DNA of 64,000 nucleotides from Micromussa lordhowensis (Eukaryota; Cnidaria; Anthozoa; Scleractinia; Lobophylliidae): NCBI GenBank assembly GCA_964020085.1, contig OZ026603.1, positions 32,766,006 to 32,830,005 of the forward strand, read 5' to 3'. Shown piece by piece: positions 1 to 13,499 of this stretch (position 1 is its first letter; each line of letters starts with the position of its first letter). The notes under the pieces were generated by a model. It saw only the letters and a program-made list of their open reading frames with translations, ran no database searches and was not told where the DNA came from. The position numbers and the translations under genes were made by a program.

Positions 1-726
1 CAATTTTCAGCTTTTGTTTGTTGCCAAAAGAACCCAGTTAAATGCAACGCATGCGCAGTTGCTTGAAAAATTGAGACCGATTGCTTTAGCAGAAACTTGC
101 CGATTTCTAACGATCCAGTTAATTTGAAGAAATTTGGCAGAAAAATAGATCAGACCTCTATCGGAAAACATCTGAATTTTGACATAGGGAATTTTTAATA
201 ATACAGAAAACGATTAACGGCGAATTACGAAAATCGCCTATGTCAAAATTTTATTAGAACCATCTCGCATTTTGACTAGGGTGAGTGCTGTTGCCATGGC
301 AACAGGGCTGGTTGAAAACAAGGCTTAAATAATGGTTTTCGTTTATTTAAAAAAATCCAGTCATTAGATTATTTTCATATTTTGCACACTAAGAATTGAC
401 ATTAAATCCCCCCCATGACAACCGACGAATAGACTATTATCCAGTTTGTGGCATACTTAGCTAAGACAATGTAATCAAACACTCCTCCATCAAGGATTAC
501 CTGGCTGCAGTAAAACACGTGCTTATTCGCTCAGATGTGTCCGCTTGTGGTTAATTTGCCGTGGTGTTAAGTGATTCCAGGGTGATTCTTCTCGGCTTAG
601 TCTCCCTATTACAATAACTCACCTGAAATTGTTTTCTAACTTTTCCGAATCACTACTAACCACTAACTATAATTCAAGCCTGATATGGGCAGTAATAACT
701 AAAACAGTCAGGTCGATGTTATGCCT
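1..726. other. non-coding stretch, no gene seen
   Basis: No open frame with coding character, RNA gene or clear repeat is visible. The DNA is AT-rich with scattered homopolymers. It may be intergenic or intronic to a gene beyond the window. Confidence 0.5.
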
Positions 727-800
727 CTAGAACACTCGAAAATCTTGTAAATCACTCGCCTAACGGCTCGTGATTTACAAGCTTTTCTCGTGTTCTCCCA
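727..800. mobile_element. short foldback (hairpin) element
   Basis: The two halves are near-perfect reverse complements: the arm from about 729 (AGAACACTCGAAAATCTTGT) returns as the complement of the arm ending near 796. The loop, around 758, is GC-rich (CTCGCCTAACGGCTCG). The loop resembles those of the hairpins at 46.4, 47.0 and 58.2 kb. No coding capacity. Probably a non-autonomous DNA-transposon derivative. Confidence 0.55.
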
Positions 801-1078
801 AAATCCCGCGTGGTTTATTACGCCGGTAAACCCATAGAAAGAGTGGTCCATTGCTTAAATGGTGACCTGCACCCCTAGAGAGAAAAAAGGATGAGAGGGG
901 TTGTGACCCCTCCCCTCTTACCAGGCTAGACTATTCCCATCCCCTTTTAACTACATATTGTTGTCTATGTTTCTGTTTCTCATGGGCTGGGAGCATTAAT
1001 ATCTGAGCGATTTTGGAAAAAAAGGGCGTCTAGGTTTTCGCCTGGGCTCGGGCGCAGGCCTGGACAGTCGCTTTACAC

Positions 1079-1493
1079 TTAAGGCGGGGGTAAACATAAA
1101 AGCCGTATTTTGGCTTGGTATTATGTTTTTAATGCAAATATCTCGTTTACGTTTCAAGCAATCAAGAATCTCTTCGCTCATTACACACATCTGTGTTTGG
1201 CGCCGTTTTGTAAATTTTTGGGTGATTTTTAGGTTTATTTGGAGATAAATAGTTTTTCTCGAGGGATTAGTAAAATTTATGGAAATAGGAAATTTGGAAG
1301 ATTTGGTGTTGTTTTAAAATTAGAGTTTGAAGTTAAAAATTGGTAGATACACACCAAACAGTTGCCTAACAACCTGGGTGCCATTGTGGGGTGGGGCAAC
1401 TGTCTGGTGGTGTTCCATAACCCTTTTTTCCCTTTCAACCTCTCTTTAAACTTACCAAAATTTCACTTAAATTCAGGTTTGCCCCCGCCTTAA
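1079..1493. mobile_element. TTAA-flanked MITE, copy 1
   Basis: The 13-bp terminal inverted repeat GGCGGGGGTAAAC (1083-1095) pairs with its near-complement at 1477-1489 (one base different). TTAA lies directly outside both ends (1079-1082, 1490-1493) and reads as the target-site duplication. The interior has no ORF of substance. A related copy lies at 18695-19082. A TTAA target suggests a piggyBac- or Kolobok-type non-autonomous element; the exact superfamily is inference. Confidence 0.8.
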
Positions 1494-1857
1494 AGGAGAG
1501 TGGACTTGGGACATGGCACTGGACTATCTGTTGGTGGTTTGCTTGCGGCCAGCCGTCAAATGCGGGGGAAGGGGAGGGTGTCTTTTACTGACACTTTCAC
1601 TTAGTCAGACTTGAGTTTTTAGAGCCAAACAATGTTGATAGTGACCGTGTCACTGGGTACTTTGCTCAGTTGTTGAACATTTTTTGAAGGTGCTGTGTTG
1701 ACATGGGACCCTGCTGGATAGGCTCATGCCACGTGCATGCGTGACGGGCCAGGCTCCTAGCCGGGGAGAAGGTCAAAGCACTTGAGGCGCGGAGTTTTCC
1801 TTGGCGCTCTTTGCTGGCATGTTTTTGCGATCAGATATCGATATGTTTGATCATTTC

Positions 1858-2046
1858 ATTTAACGATCCGCAGAATATGCTCTAACTCAATGATCTGAAA
1901 TAGATAGAAACTTATCGAGGTACGGTAAAAGGAAAAGAGAATATAAAAAGCCTTTTTTTATTTAACGATCCGCAGAATGTGCTCCAAATCAATTATCAGG
2001 AATAAAGAGTAATTTATCGAGATATGTAAAAGGAAAATATAATGTG
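1858..2046. repeat. 102-bp tandem duplication, two units
   Basis: ATTTAACGATCCGCAGAAT occurs at 1858 and again at 1960. The following sequence (…TATCGAG…GTAAAAGGAAAA…) also aligns, giving two diverged units with a period of 102 bp. No coding potential is seen. Confidence 0.65.
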
Positions 2047-2201
2047 TTTTTTAGTAAAGATCCTGGATTAACTTCACTGATGAACTTGGAGTGTCCAAAG
2101 ATGGTTAGCTAAATGGGTCATTGGCATGCAAATGTTTCAGTTGCAAAGGATACTGGGAAGGTTTTTATTATTATAATTATAGACATGTTTTTAATTAGTA
2201 C

Positions 2202-2202
<1 letters not shown>

Positions 2203-2232
<30 letters not shown>
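2203..2232. repeat. (ATT)n microsatellite
   Basis: About ten uninterrupted ATT units, in AT-rich DNA downstream of the minus-strand cysteine-rich gene. Confidence 0.95.
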
Positions 2233-2604
2233 TACTTGTTCTTTGGAATTAAATAACTCAATTTCAAAAGGAGAACATATTTTGACATTGGAGAATTAAT
2301 TGTACTGGAGAACGTTTAACGGAGATTTCGGATTTTTCCTTTTATACAATTATCTAAAGTACAGATAGAGAATTCGAGAAATCAATAATGAGGTACAGAC
2401 AAGCTCAGCATTTATTCGCATAAAATAAAATTCCAAGATTGGTTGCTTTTATTGATTTCAACAACATTCTGCCGTTCACATCTTCCTACAACACCGTTAA
2501 CGGGTACATTACACAAACAAACTAAGAGAAAATATTAACACAAATGAGTATTTCTTTAAAAAAAGAAACAAAACAAATATATTTTTTGCTCGTGTGGTAC
2601 AGTT

Positions 2605-2850
2605 CTACTCTTCCTCGTTGTAGTCTCGGAAGAACTTAGATAGCATTTCTCTCTTTCTACGGCAGCCTGCTATGCACCGAAGTTTGGGATTGACGCAATT
2701 CTGTGTGCATTCAATTGCCGATTTACACATTCCTGGGGTAAATTGGCATTGTACCTCTTTGGTTCTACACCCTGTAAGGCATGAGTTATAACCTTGAACA
2801 TCCACAGATACCATCATAAGGACAAGGAATACCAGGACCAATCGTTTCAT
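2605..2850 (-). CDS. secreted small cysteine-rich protein (SCR-1)
   Basis: The coding exon gives an 81-residue protein. Residues 1 to about 20 are a classic signal peptide (MKRLVLVFLVLMMVSVDVQG), so the product should be secreted. The mature part has eight cysteines spaced C-x3-C-x6-C-x6-C-x5-C-x3-C-x6-C-x3-C, then a basic RRKRE stretch and an acidic C-terminus. I chose the ATG at 2850 because a pyrimidine-rich tract and TTGCAG acceptor directly abut it on the minus strand; the longer in-frame ATG at 2895 would lie in the intron. A probable 5' UTR exon ends at 4075 (donor CCAAG|GTAGGT), giving an intron of about 1.2 kb. AATAAA signals on the minus strand lie near 2450 and 2410. The cysteine spacing overlaps that of the genes at 24.7 and 31.2 kb. 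Function is not recognisable: cnidarian secreted peptides of this size include matrix, defence and venom proteins, and nothing here decides between them. Confidence 0.75.
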   Translation of the reverse strand: MKRLVLVFLVLMMVSVDVQGYNSCLTGCRTKEVQCQFTPGMCKSAIECTQNCVNPKLRCIAGCRRKREMLSKFFRDYNEEE

Positions 2851-4074
2851 CTGCAATAAAAAAGTATTACATTTCAAATTATAACAACGGCACATACAAT
2901 GACGTTAGCAACAGAAAGGCTAAAAAGATAAAGTTATTTTTCTTTTTCCAAAACCAAGTGCGCTTTTCTGTAGTCCTCCACGAGGTTGGGTACTTCTCAA
3001 GTATTTGGTACACTGAGCTAGCTCTTTTTTGTAGTAAATGCTGAAAACTTCAGACAAGCTGATAATCGTTAGTGTGACAAATTTTATGCTCCTGCTTGAC
3101 GATATTTGCAATGTACATGTAGTGTATGAGACAAGAGAAGATAAAAAAGAATGGCCCTTCTAATGCTGTCCGGTTACAAGGGACTGTGTCGATCTTTCCT
3201 AAAATTCCGTGATAACCCAAAATCATCACAACCATGCAGATTGTTAAATATATTTAGCGATGACTAATGAGCAAACCACAAGAACATTAAATATTTAAAG
3301 CATCAGTAATAAATTTTAATGCAGGGGAAAAGTTTGACTTCCCGCTGATAATCTTCCTCGATGAGAATCCTACAGTTTCTCAGTTGATCAAAATAAATCC
3401 ATTAACTACTCAAACAAAACCCAAGCAAAGGTCATTTTGCTTTATTTTTTTCGAGAGTTTATAATTTCTCCCGGATTTGTATTATATACCGATATTTTCA
3501 CTGGAAGCATCAGTTCCTTAAAGCAAATTAAAAGTATTAGAATTGTTCCTTAAATACAGGAAAATAGGTGTTACTTAAATCGCATTGACCAATCCCGATA
3601 TAACATAGGATTGAATAAATTTTCTGTTACTTTATCAATTAACAGCTTGCAATGAGAGATATCGTCAACTATGAATTTCAACAATACGAAATTTTGATTC
3701 AAGACCAAAATTCAATCTTGGGGGAAACATTTCAGCAAGTTTTTCCTTTGTTTATGGAAATATCAATTACTGAAGACAAACAAATTGGAAAACTGCATGC
3801 TGATGACTCGGTGCAAGTTGGGAAAGGACTGTTTATAGAAAGTTGAATATGATATTTCACTGAATGTGAAATATAAAAAAAAACATACATTCATGATCAG
3901 TCTTGGAGATGTAGTAGTGTAGCTCGATATTTCTAACAACAGTGTTTTTTATATGCAATATTAGCGATGAGAAAAATGAGTGCTATTCATTTTAAAAGAA
4001 GACTGAGATGAAACAACCTAAGGTTACGATAGACTTATAAATACATACATGGACTACAGTAAAATAAGACCTAC

Positions 4075-4137
4075 CTTGGCTTGTCTGTTTGTGTCGTCTT
4101 ATCAGAACAGAAGATTCAGACTTGTTCTGAAAGCAAA
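4075..4137 (-). other. putative 5' UTR exon of SCR-1
   Basis: On the minus strand CCAAG|GTAGGT at 4075/4074 is a good donor, and the acceptor at 2852-2851 abuts the SCR-1 start codon. A TTTCAG acceptor-like site bounds the upstream side near 4138, so this could be an internal UTR exon. Inferred from splice signals only. Confidence 0.35.
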
Positions 4138-4199
4138 ATGATATCAATGTGATAAGTTATATATTTCGGGAAGACCATGACACAGATTACTTACAAACA

Positions 4200-7100
4200 C
4201 AATTTCTCGGATTTAAACCAGAGCCCCAAAGAACGTGATGCGGATTTGAAATTTCGAGGATAATAAAAGAATGATTTTAAGCGGAATGAAAAAGGTAAAT
4301 GCACTCTTGTGCAAGACTAGCAACATACATAGGCTAGAGGGCGTCGTCAGCAGATCTTGGGAAATCCTCAAGAACAGATGTAACATCGTGTCCTTATAAG
4401 CCCGTCGACTCCCACACTAGCTAATTTGCATGTATTGTCTTCATTATGAATGTGTCTCCCCAATTTGGCTTTCTTCACGATAGTTGCAAGATTTTAGTAC
4501 TGATATACGATGGCCAGGGAGAATGACTTTTAATGACTTCTTATAAGCGTAGGTGGATTTCTATGTTATCTAATGATGGTGGTCATAATTGCGTGCGGTA
4601 AATGGCTCAGCGCGTTCACTCTATTCAGATAACACATTTTTGTGCCCAATTTGAATTTCACAGCTTTGGAACAATTGCAGCAGATGTATTGAAAAATTGC
4701 TTTTTGCAGCTTTTATTCTATTAAGTGTAATTTCCAGAGCTGCCTTTTTCCTGTTAATTGAATGACTATTTATTAACAGAAATAAGGAGTACGTATTGCG
4801 AGACTCGGCGACTTCATAAAAGCCGTGTTGATACGATCACTTAGTAAATTCAGGGGTCTCACGTAAAAGAAGCTTATGCGCTATTTTTTCAGGTTAATTG
4901 ACGAGAACGCATATAAGCTTTCAATGTGAGATTTATATCGTTGCTGAAAAGTAGAGAGCATTGGAAAAAGAGACATAAGACGCTAAAATCGATTTCGATT
5001 CAAAATATGGCGTGACTTTGAATCAGCCGCAGGTAATCGAATAAGAATGTATAAAAACCACACAGGAAGAAACGACTTGTGAAGTTTGGCAGGTAATATA
5101 CTTGCGGAAAGAAATTATGAATGATGGAGTACTAATGACATGATGGATAGTGTAACGCAGAACATGTTTAAGGAAACTTTCGATTATTTAATTGTACCCG
5201 ACTTTTTGTCTAACTATAAACTTAAAATTAAACAAAAGAAATAATGATTCAAATTTCATGGACTAGCATGAACCACAATTGCAGTAGCACTTTGCACTAA
5301 AAATAAAAGTGATTGAGTTTATTCTGAAGGCAAAATATTGATCAGATATACGCATAAAGAAAAACAAAACATGTGTATCTGACACACCAATGTCACTTCA
5401 TAAGACATTTTCAGACTTACGAGCAATATTAGTTATGCAATTGCGTGTGCCGATAATGATGATGGAGTTACACACAACTAGTTAGCCATCGTTTGCACGA
5501 ATATCACATCACGTAAAAACTATTCAAGCTTAAGTTTAAAAACACGATTTAAATGCTGCTCGCATTATATATGTATAGGTTTATATACTAGATTTGTGAA
5601 AGAGCTGGACATTCTAATTTCAGCGAGGTCAAGCTTTCACAAAGTTCACAGATGTTGCCTGGCCCGTGAGAGGGGAGGAGCAATTTGGTTCATGGCCATC
5701 TACCGATCATTACCAAATACGTATCTTAGAAATAAAATGCTTTTGTTGCCCATTTCCAGCTTTGGAATTTACATTTTTAACAGTAGAAAGAAACCACAAA
5801 TATTCATAGTGAATATGTCAAACTTCCAAGCTCAGTAAGCCGAAAGGAGAAAAGCGCTGAACATATATTTCATTAAATGTCCAGGCCAATTCTTAGCGAA
5901 TTTTGTTTTTACAAGCTTTTACAAACGAAAGCAATTGGTACATGTGAAATTGCTTATTTATAAGAGCAAACAATATTTAGCCGGGATCCGTCGAAAGACA
6001 TTTTTTTTTTAAATAATGATAATAATATACTGTTTTGACCACACCAAATAAGATACATAAGCTTTTAATTTTTGTCGCATGTTGACTCATTCATTCATTC
6101 ATTCCGTAGGAAAGCAGCCATTGCAATATGCAAATAATGCATGATGATTCTCCAGTGTTACAAATATTGCCGGATGGCTTAGGCTGGCTACTGGACATGT
6201 TAACAAGTCAAATACACATATCTATTTAATTTTTTTTTTCATTGATTTTTTTTTTGCACCGGGTCAAACTTTTTGGCGATTTTTGGCGACGGTTTCAAAA
6301 TGAAAACACATAAAAAGGGACACAATAATTTAAATAAAGATGTATACTCAAAATATACATGTACTGTACCATCAGGAGCGATATTTACAGAACAAGTAAT
6401 AGTAGGTTAGTAATTTGGTTTAATCAAAAGAAAATTACAAATGTTACTAATTAACTGGGAAACAAAACGTGCTGTATTGTGAAAATATAATAAAATAAAG
6501 GAAATGTCTATTTTTGTCCTTTTCGACTTGAAATTTTCTTCTGATCATACTTACTCAGTGACGACAGCACTACCATAGAAAATAGAATACAATAATAAAG
6601 GAAATTTCTATATGTTGCCTTTTGACTTGAAATTGTTTTCTGATCAGCACTGCGATAGAATGATACAATACGTTACAAAATAAATAATACCATATAAGAT
6701 AAAGTAATGGAACAGAGCAAAAGCATATCATAACTGTAATATTGGCCTTGTCCTGGAGGCATACTTTTCTCCTATTTTCTATTACAGTTTTTGTTAACTT
6801 TTGTTAAATTCAATCGAGGAACCGACGATTGGGCGTCTGTCGTGGGACATGATCAATTAACCGTGGTCTAGTGTTCAATTTTGACATTATTGTTTGTATA
6901 TATATCCACATGCAATCGAATGTTTACTTGCTTTCTTGTCAGAGCCTGTGCAAATAGGAATTACACGTATTTTTTGGTGCGTCAATGTCCGTTAATATGT
7001 CACACAGCAAATATACTTGTAAATGAAATAGGTTTAGAAACGTCCAAATTCACCTAGCTCGAATATTTCAATAAGCCAATGTCCATCATCGGGTTCCATT

Positions 7101-7509
7101 TAACTTGCTGGAATGAGAACAAAAATGTACTTTCTGTATTAAAGGTTGAACAGAATTATCGATTTTACGTATGCCTATACTGTATAACGTCCATATTTGC
7201 CTTATTTTCCTCAATCAAAGAAGGTATGTAAATTATGGAGGGCCAAAACCTGTCCTTACACAGTAACATTGTCAGAATAAGCAACCGACATTCGTCTTTA
7301 CGTGTGCATACACGTATTTTTCCTGTTAATTACGCAGTATATCTTATTAACATTCTGCCCATAATTAAAAAAGAATCTTCGACGATTATATTTTCTTTTT
7401 GTTTTGCCGTGCTAGATGCATTTTAGAGTTCAAATAAGGTTGCGGCTCTCAAATCCAAAAATGTAAAAAAAAAGTGAAAGGAAAGCATGTTTGTAGACGG
7501 AAAAAAGCA

Positions 7510-7541
<32 letters not shown>

Positions 7542-10500
7542 TTTGCACAATAACTATATGAATAAACCATCCGATAAAACCGTGATGATTATTTGTCGTT
7601 CTTAGAATTTCAAATTGAGAAGCGTACTGTTATTTTTAGCTGGTGCGTTATCCTTTTTATTTCATGATTCTGGATTTTAAATTACCACTCTTTACATAGA
7701 TGTATTCAATGCATTTTGACGACTACTCTATTTTTTTTGAATTTGATAGTTATGGTATATGATTTGACAGGTGGTTCGAATTGCCCTGATTGAATCATCG
7801 AGAACATTCTTTCTTTTTATTAACGCGAAAGAAAAAGTAGACCTTTCTTTTCTTTACGTTATAACGGTGCCATTTTTTCTGAACTAACGAGACAACATGG
7901 GATGTTATAGGGAAAATTATGACACATCGTTTGAGTAAACTGTTAGGAGAAGAATAAACGGAAAAGTGATTCTACTCCAAGCTTTCAGTTTATTTTTTTA
8001 AACCGACTGTCTTCACAAAATCAAAACTTTAGAAGTAAAAATGTACCCTTGAATTTTCGCCAAAAGGTTCAGTTTTAATTCCCAAGCGTTATCTCAATAA
8101 ACCTGCCTTATTCTATGTATTATGTTGGATTGAGGATCCCTAGTGAGAAGACACCGCTCTATGTCGCATTGATAATCGTACACGAAATCCGCCAAATAAG
8201 ATTAATAACGCTAAATTTACTTGTTGAGGCAACCTTCTCCTCCCACAAAATCGTGTCACCATAAGCAGACAATAAGAAGCAAAATGATTTAAATACGCTT
8301 ATTTTCTTCTTCTTCTTTTTCTTCTTATTTTTTTTGGACGTGCCATGTAGAAAAAATGTTCTGATTAACCTACAAGTTACTTTAGTAACAGGCTTTTCGG
8401 AAAAGAAAACAAAAAGCATCCTTTTTACAAATCGAATACGTTTTTCCACCGTTTTAGCAAAGCAAGTGAGCTTTTTGAAATGTTAAGAATTTTCCGTTTC
8501 CGAAGATGATTATGAAAGTTATACACAGTTACACAGTCGAACACTGCCCGCAAACTCAAACATTTAACATTCTCCCGGTCAAATCAAATAGAATAGTGAT
8601 ATAATCTAAATCGCTACTTCTTCCTTTCTGCCTTTTGACACGAATAAAGCGCAAATTACTCACCGGAGATCTCCTGGAGTAAATGTTGTGAGCGAAGCCA
8701 CTCGATGTATTGATACAAACGCGTTCAATTCTGATCTATGTTCTGAATATATATACTGTTTAGTTCTAATTTGCATTGAATACCTCATGGGATTTTCGCG
8801 GCAGGTGAGAATATTGAGCGCTGATAATTACAACAAAGTCCGGATGGCACTAACCCATTTCATCGCTTTCCTTTTACATGTTAAACATTTTATTTATTCC
8901 TTGCGTGGCACACAGGAGTGCATATTTACATGTTGGCAAAATTAATTAAACGACCATAGATCAAAAGTGACATGATTTTCCGAGCTAGCTTCAGCATTCG
9001 GAAGTGTTAGCAAAACGTGTAGGATTTCTCGTGTAACAACGGTCAACATTAAAAGAAATCATTTCCTAAAGTAAGCTTCATTTCTCAAGGGTAGGACAAA
9101 TTCAATTTTGAAGTTTTTGTTTGGGTAAAATGCCTTCTAAGTAGGGACTTTCGTTCTCGTACATATATACGTACATGTTCCCACGTGTTTACATTGCTTA
9201 AATGTATTTATTCTTACACATAGCGTTCGGTAAACCATGAAAAAATTCCGCGAGCCGCACACGAGGTTGCTGAGCAAACGTTGTCAGTCATACCAACCGC
9301 AAGGTAGTCACCTGTCATACAAAAATTAACCAAAACCTTCTTTCATAGAACAAAAAGCAATCAATAACAGAGACTGGTTACGGATGGTTTCTCGCTCTTA
9401 AATTCCTCATAATCACACTTACACAGTAATGCTCGTTACAAAGCTTTCAGCCAGTGTGACAACTCATTGATGGGTTAGTACTTTGCGGCGAGCTAATAAT
9501 TAGGAGCTGCGACGAAAACCTATTACAAAAAGTATTGAGTTAAATGAAGAGACGCGAATGCATTGTTCTATCCTTTAATCACATCGCTCGCAATGTCCAC
9601 TTGTTTAGATATGCGAAGTATAAATCTTCTTTGATGACTTTCGGCTTTCGTTGAATCTTTTTCGCGATGATGGTTTTAGGCTAGTGGTGAAGCAGATGTT
9701 CCAATACGAGCGTTTTGGTGACCCTCAGGAAGAAAGGAAGTGTTAAATAATAATGGCGGATATTGTTACCAATGAGTTTCGATAGAAGTCTCCTTTTTTG
9801 AATGTGGCAGTTAATATCTATAACATAAAAAGGCCTTAACGCGAGTGTCCTTTTTCACGTTCTTTATTCTAGTCTACCAATGACTGAAGAAAGAAAACGA
9901 TGGATTGCGAATTTTAGCCAGGCAATTTGCTAAGTACAAGTTTTCTGCCATTGTAATGAAAAACCGCCCACATACAAGCAACGTTACAAATCTTCGGGAA
10001 TGTTAGTCGAATTCAGATTTTTTTAAACGAAATTGAATAATAACACTTAGGTAATCTCACTGTGAATTTTCGGCAGAGATAAAATAATGCCCCCATGAAA
10101 TGTCTCGAACGTGCATTTTTATTAGTTGCTTGTCGATATTTGTCTGTTTGGTCTCTTTAAAAATTCTCTAAAAACAAAGCGATGTGTTCCTCTTTTATGA
10201 TTTTGTTTTTCAGATATCAGCATTCGCGAAAGTAAAAATAATTTATTCTAGCCAGTGAAATATTGATTTCCCCTTTCAAACTTACCATAAGGTAGCTACG
10301 TAGAAGATAAGACAATTATTTTAATTTTTAGTTATATTAAAATGTTCTTATCATTTTTCTCTCTAGCTACATTTCAAATAGATTTTGAACTGTGCTTTTC
10401 CTCTTAAATGTTAACAAAATTTATCCAAAAACACGGTTCATTTCTCGGTGTGACGCAAATCATTCCGAATGGCTTAGAGAAATACAGGAAAGAAAGCCAA

Positions 10501-13150
10501 ACGTGATGCAAAATTAATGCCACAGATAGTAAATCTCGATACGTTTTTCACACCAATATTGTGAAATCCCCATCTGCGGAGTAAAACGCTTTTTAAAGTG
10601 CAAATCGTTATCTGTCTCACCAATACAATTTGTTTATGACCACAAATTCTTGACTTTTGTAATTTCCTGTGTGAAATTTATTACTACAGGTTTTCTTTTG
10701 TTCGTTACCGAAGGATTTTTGAATTTGAATATTGTGTTCAGCAGTAAGCTTATTTGCCAAAGATTAAAATTTGCCATTTTTGTAACTGGTGTCATACATT
10801 TAGAAATATATTTATGAAAAATATTTACTTTTTTGTTTTATTCGTAGATTTCTCAAACAAAATTCCCTCTAATTCGATATGACGGGAACTAATGAAAAAA
10901 GAACAATAGAAATTGTGAAAGTAATATATTAAACCTTTATAAACACGTATATATCAACCTGTATTTGTCAAATGAAAAGAGTACTCTTAATTAAGTTTGA
11001 CATGATGAGGTATTTTCCTGGAGTAGGTTGTTCACCTTTCTGGTGTTCCTCAAACCATGTCTGGTGTTGATCACGCATTCGAAAAGCTATTTTATTCCTT
11101 TTCACTAGCATTGCTTCAATCGTTACATGCTCTGTAGTTTTCAAAATGATTTCATACAATTCCAGAGAATGGATTCTCTTCGCATTTAGTTAACTGTTTA
11201 CTAATTGCAAGTGTTCAAAATTATCAATTATTCAGCCATGTCATTCTTCCTCTTTTCTACTCATAATTGTAAAAGACTAAAGCGATAACACTTCAAGAGG
11301 AATCTGATATTTGTCTTACTACGAAATCGGATTCCATATTGTTCTACCTCCAATGATAACAGCATATTGAGCTTCTTTCTCATTTGAGCTAGCGCTCTTC
11401 GAGATTTTGATCACAGACACGCCTCTCTGTCCGAGAAAGTTCCCTCGTATGAGAATAATCTTCGGTTTTTATTCTCCATCCGGACGACGACGAAAGTACG
11501 TTTAGCGAATGCTGGTCCTCTTTCTTTAATTACAAGTGTATTGGACATGTAAAACCCACGGAATACCTGAATATTAATGATGAGTTTTGTTTTATTTTTT
11601 TACGCAGGTTGTTCTCGCCAACGTTTATTTCACATCAAAAGACGGAAGTTTTTTTAGTGGCCTCTAAAAGTCCAAAATTAACTACCAACCAAACTGGCAT
11701 GAAAAAAAAAAAAACTGAAGTATACGCGATTTAATGAAGACTTGACTTTTTGGACGTTTTTGTTGAGAGATAAAGAAGCAATATTGGATTTAGACCAAAG
11801 AAAAAATATTCCATCTCTATATTTCGCCATTAAGGTAGATCGGAGGACAACAATTACAACACCTTTCCAGATCACTGCTGTAATATCGCTTTAGTTCTTG
11901 CATGCAGCCAGCGACAATATTTTAAATAAAACTTTGATAATTACATTGTGAAACAGGATGTAACTTCTCTACTGAATATCCAAAGATAAGCTCGGAAAAT
12001 AGCACTGAATACCGCAAAGCAGAGCCGCTGTTTTGCCAAGCGGCTATATTGGAGTACCGCCTTTGTTTTTTCCTGAGCAATTTACGTTTTGTACAAAAAC
12101 CACGTATTATTCAAATCTGATGTAGAGATAGATTTCTTTCTTAATTTACCAAGATCAGATGTGAACTATATTTGTGCCACACAGCTGTTGATGCGGCTGA
12201 ACATTTTATCACACTCAAGTGCGACAACACCACTCATGGGAGTCATCTGGAATTACTGAGATTCAGTGTGCAAAATTATCGCTACACATCAAAAGGTGGG
12301 CGTCCAAACCAAAAAGAGTTTTGATCATAGAAATAAATCCAAAATGCTTTCAACATCCTATTAAGAAGAAATAAACGATTTTCGGAATGATTTAATTTGT
12401 GGAACCAGGATGTGGTTGTATTTTATTTGATTTTATGCTGGTTTCATACCGAAGATATCATAAGTTTTTTGTCCCCAACAGTTTAATACAAACAAATACA
12501 TACAAACTGAGACATTTTTACGGATAACTGCCATTGAAAATGCCAAGAAACTGTACCAAACAAGTCAGAACCCGTGTTTGATTGAGTGGCATTGCTGCAA
12601 AGCACAGTATCCAAATGCTTACTTCAAACTATGTTTCCATCGAAAATCGGCACTTTTTAACGCTTCACGCCCTTTTCTTAGCTTCTACAGTCTAAGGAAT
12701 AAGTATAAGCAAATCCTTGTCAGAACATTTTATTTCCTAGTGGTATAACTGTCCCTGATTTAAAGTCCTACCCCCACCTTCCAAAAAAAGCGGCCTTTTG
12801 TTAGTTTCCCCGACTGCTTGCTCGTATCTAGTTCAAGATTGAAAGTCGTTTCAAGAATAAACTAACACGGCTAGGCGTGTGAGTTAGCTGCAAACCGATG
12901 AACCTGCCCCTTATCTCAAATGCCGCCACAGTAAACTTTTATCCTCGATTCTCTTTTCTTGGAGTGCCCTGGAGTCTGTGACTATAATCGAGCCAAATTT
13001 TGATGTAATTAGGTTGAGGATTCATTTTCAAAATATCTCGAACTATATCGCATGCGTTTAATGCATAAATTTGCGCGGGCTTGTGGCATCTTTCTGCCAC
13101 TGGCCGGACAATTAAACCAGCTTCCTAGAAATTTAATTAGGCCGGCAAAC
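4200..13150. other. 9-kb non-coding stretch
   Basis: No ORF with domain, signal peptide or splice-site support is seen on either strand. Short frames are AT-rich and low in complexity. There is a poly-A/AAAAG tract at 7509-7541 and scattered homopolymers. No RNA gene was recognised. Distal exons or regulatory DNA could be hidden here. Confidence 0.5.
7509..7541. repeat. poly-A / (AAAAG)n tract
   Basis: A long A-run grades into AAAAG units. It may be the tail of a decayed retroposon, but no body is recognisable upstream. Confidence 0.8.
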
Positions 13151-13214
13151 ATTGCTTACTATGCTCTTATCGGGGGGGGGGGGGGAGGTTGGTGAGTTAG
13201 GCGGGGGGAAGGGC

Positions 13215-13380
13215 CGGGATGAGTTTGTTGTTAGTTCTCGTCCTTGCTTCGAGGTATTTTACGCGGTTCTCCATTTTCGCATCTCCAAAAGAAAAAAAAA
13301 CAGCAATTCTGAATTCCAATTCAATTTAAAAGCAGTGGAAGGAAACCCTCTAGTCATAATTGCCTCTGTCAATTCCTAGT

Positions 13381-13456
<76 letters not shown>

Positions 13457-13479
13457 TATTTATTTATTTATTTACTTAT
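13215..13479 (+). mobile_element. degenerate tRNA-type SINE copy (3' part)
   Basis: The segment beginning GAGTTTGTTGTTAGTTCTCG (13219) follows the SINE at 37.8 kb (GAGTTTGTTGTTGGTTCACG): both continue with CTTGCTT, GAGG, TTTT…CGC and GGTTCTC, then 'CATCTCCAAA' and a TTTC/TTTA tail. The tRNA-like head is missing or eroded, next to a poly-G run at 13172-13186. The 3' end runs into a long TTTC microsatellite, which is common for SINE tails. Confidence 0.55.
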
Positions 13480-13485
13480 TTATCT
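13381..13485. repeat. (TTTC)n-(TTTA)n microsatellite
   Basis: About 19 TTTC/TCTT units are followed by about six TTTA units. The tract directly follows the SINE-like segment and probably expanded from its tail. Confidence 0.95.
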
Positions 13486-13499
13486 TTTTGCTCCCTCCA

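Noticed and set aside
8159..8449. Minus-strand frame with a poly-Lys run
   Set aside because: Arises from a CTT-rich tract; no homology seen.
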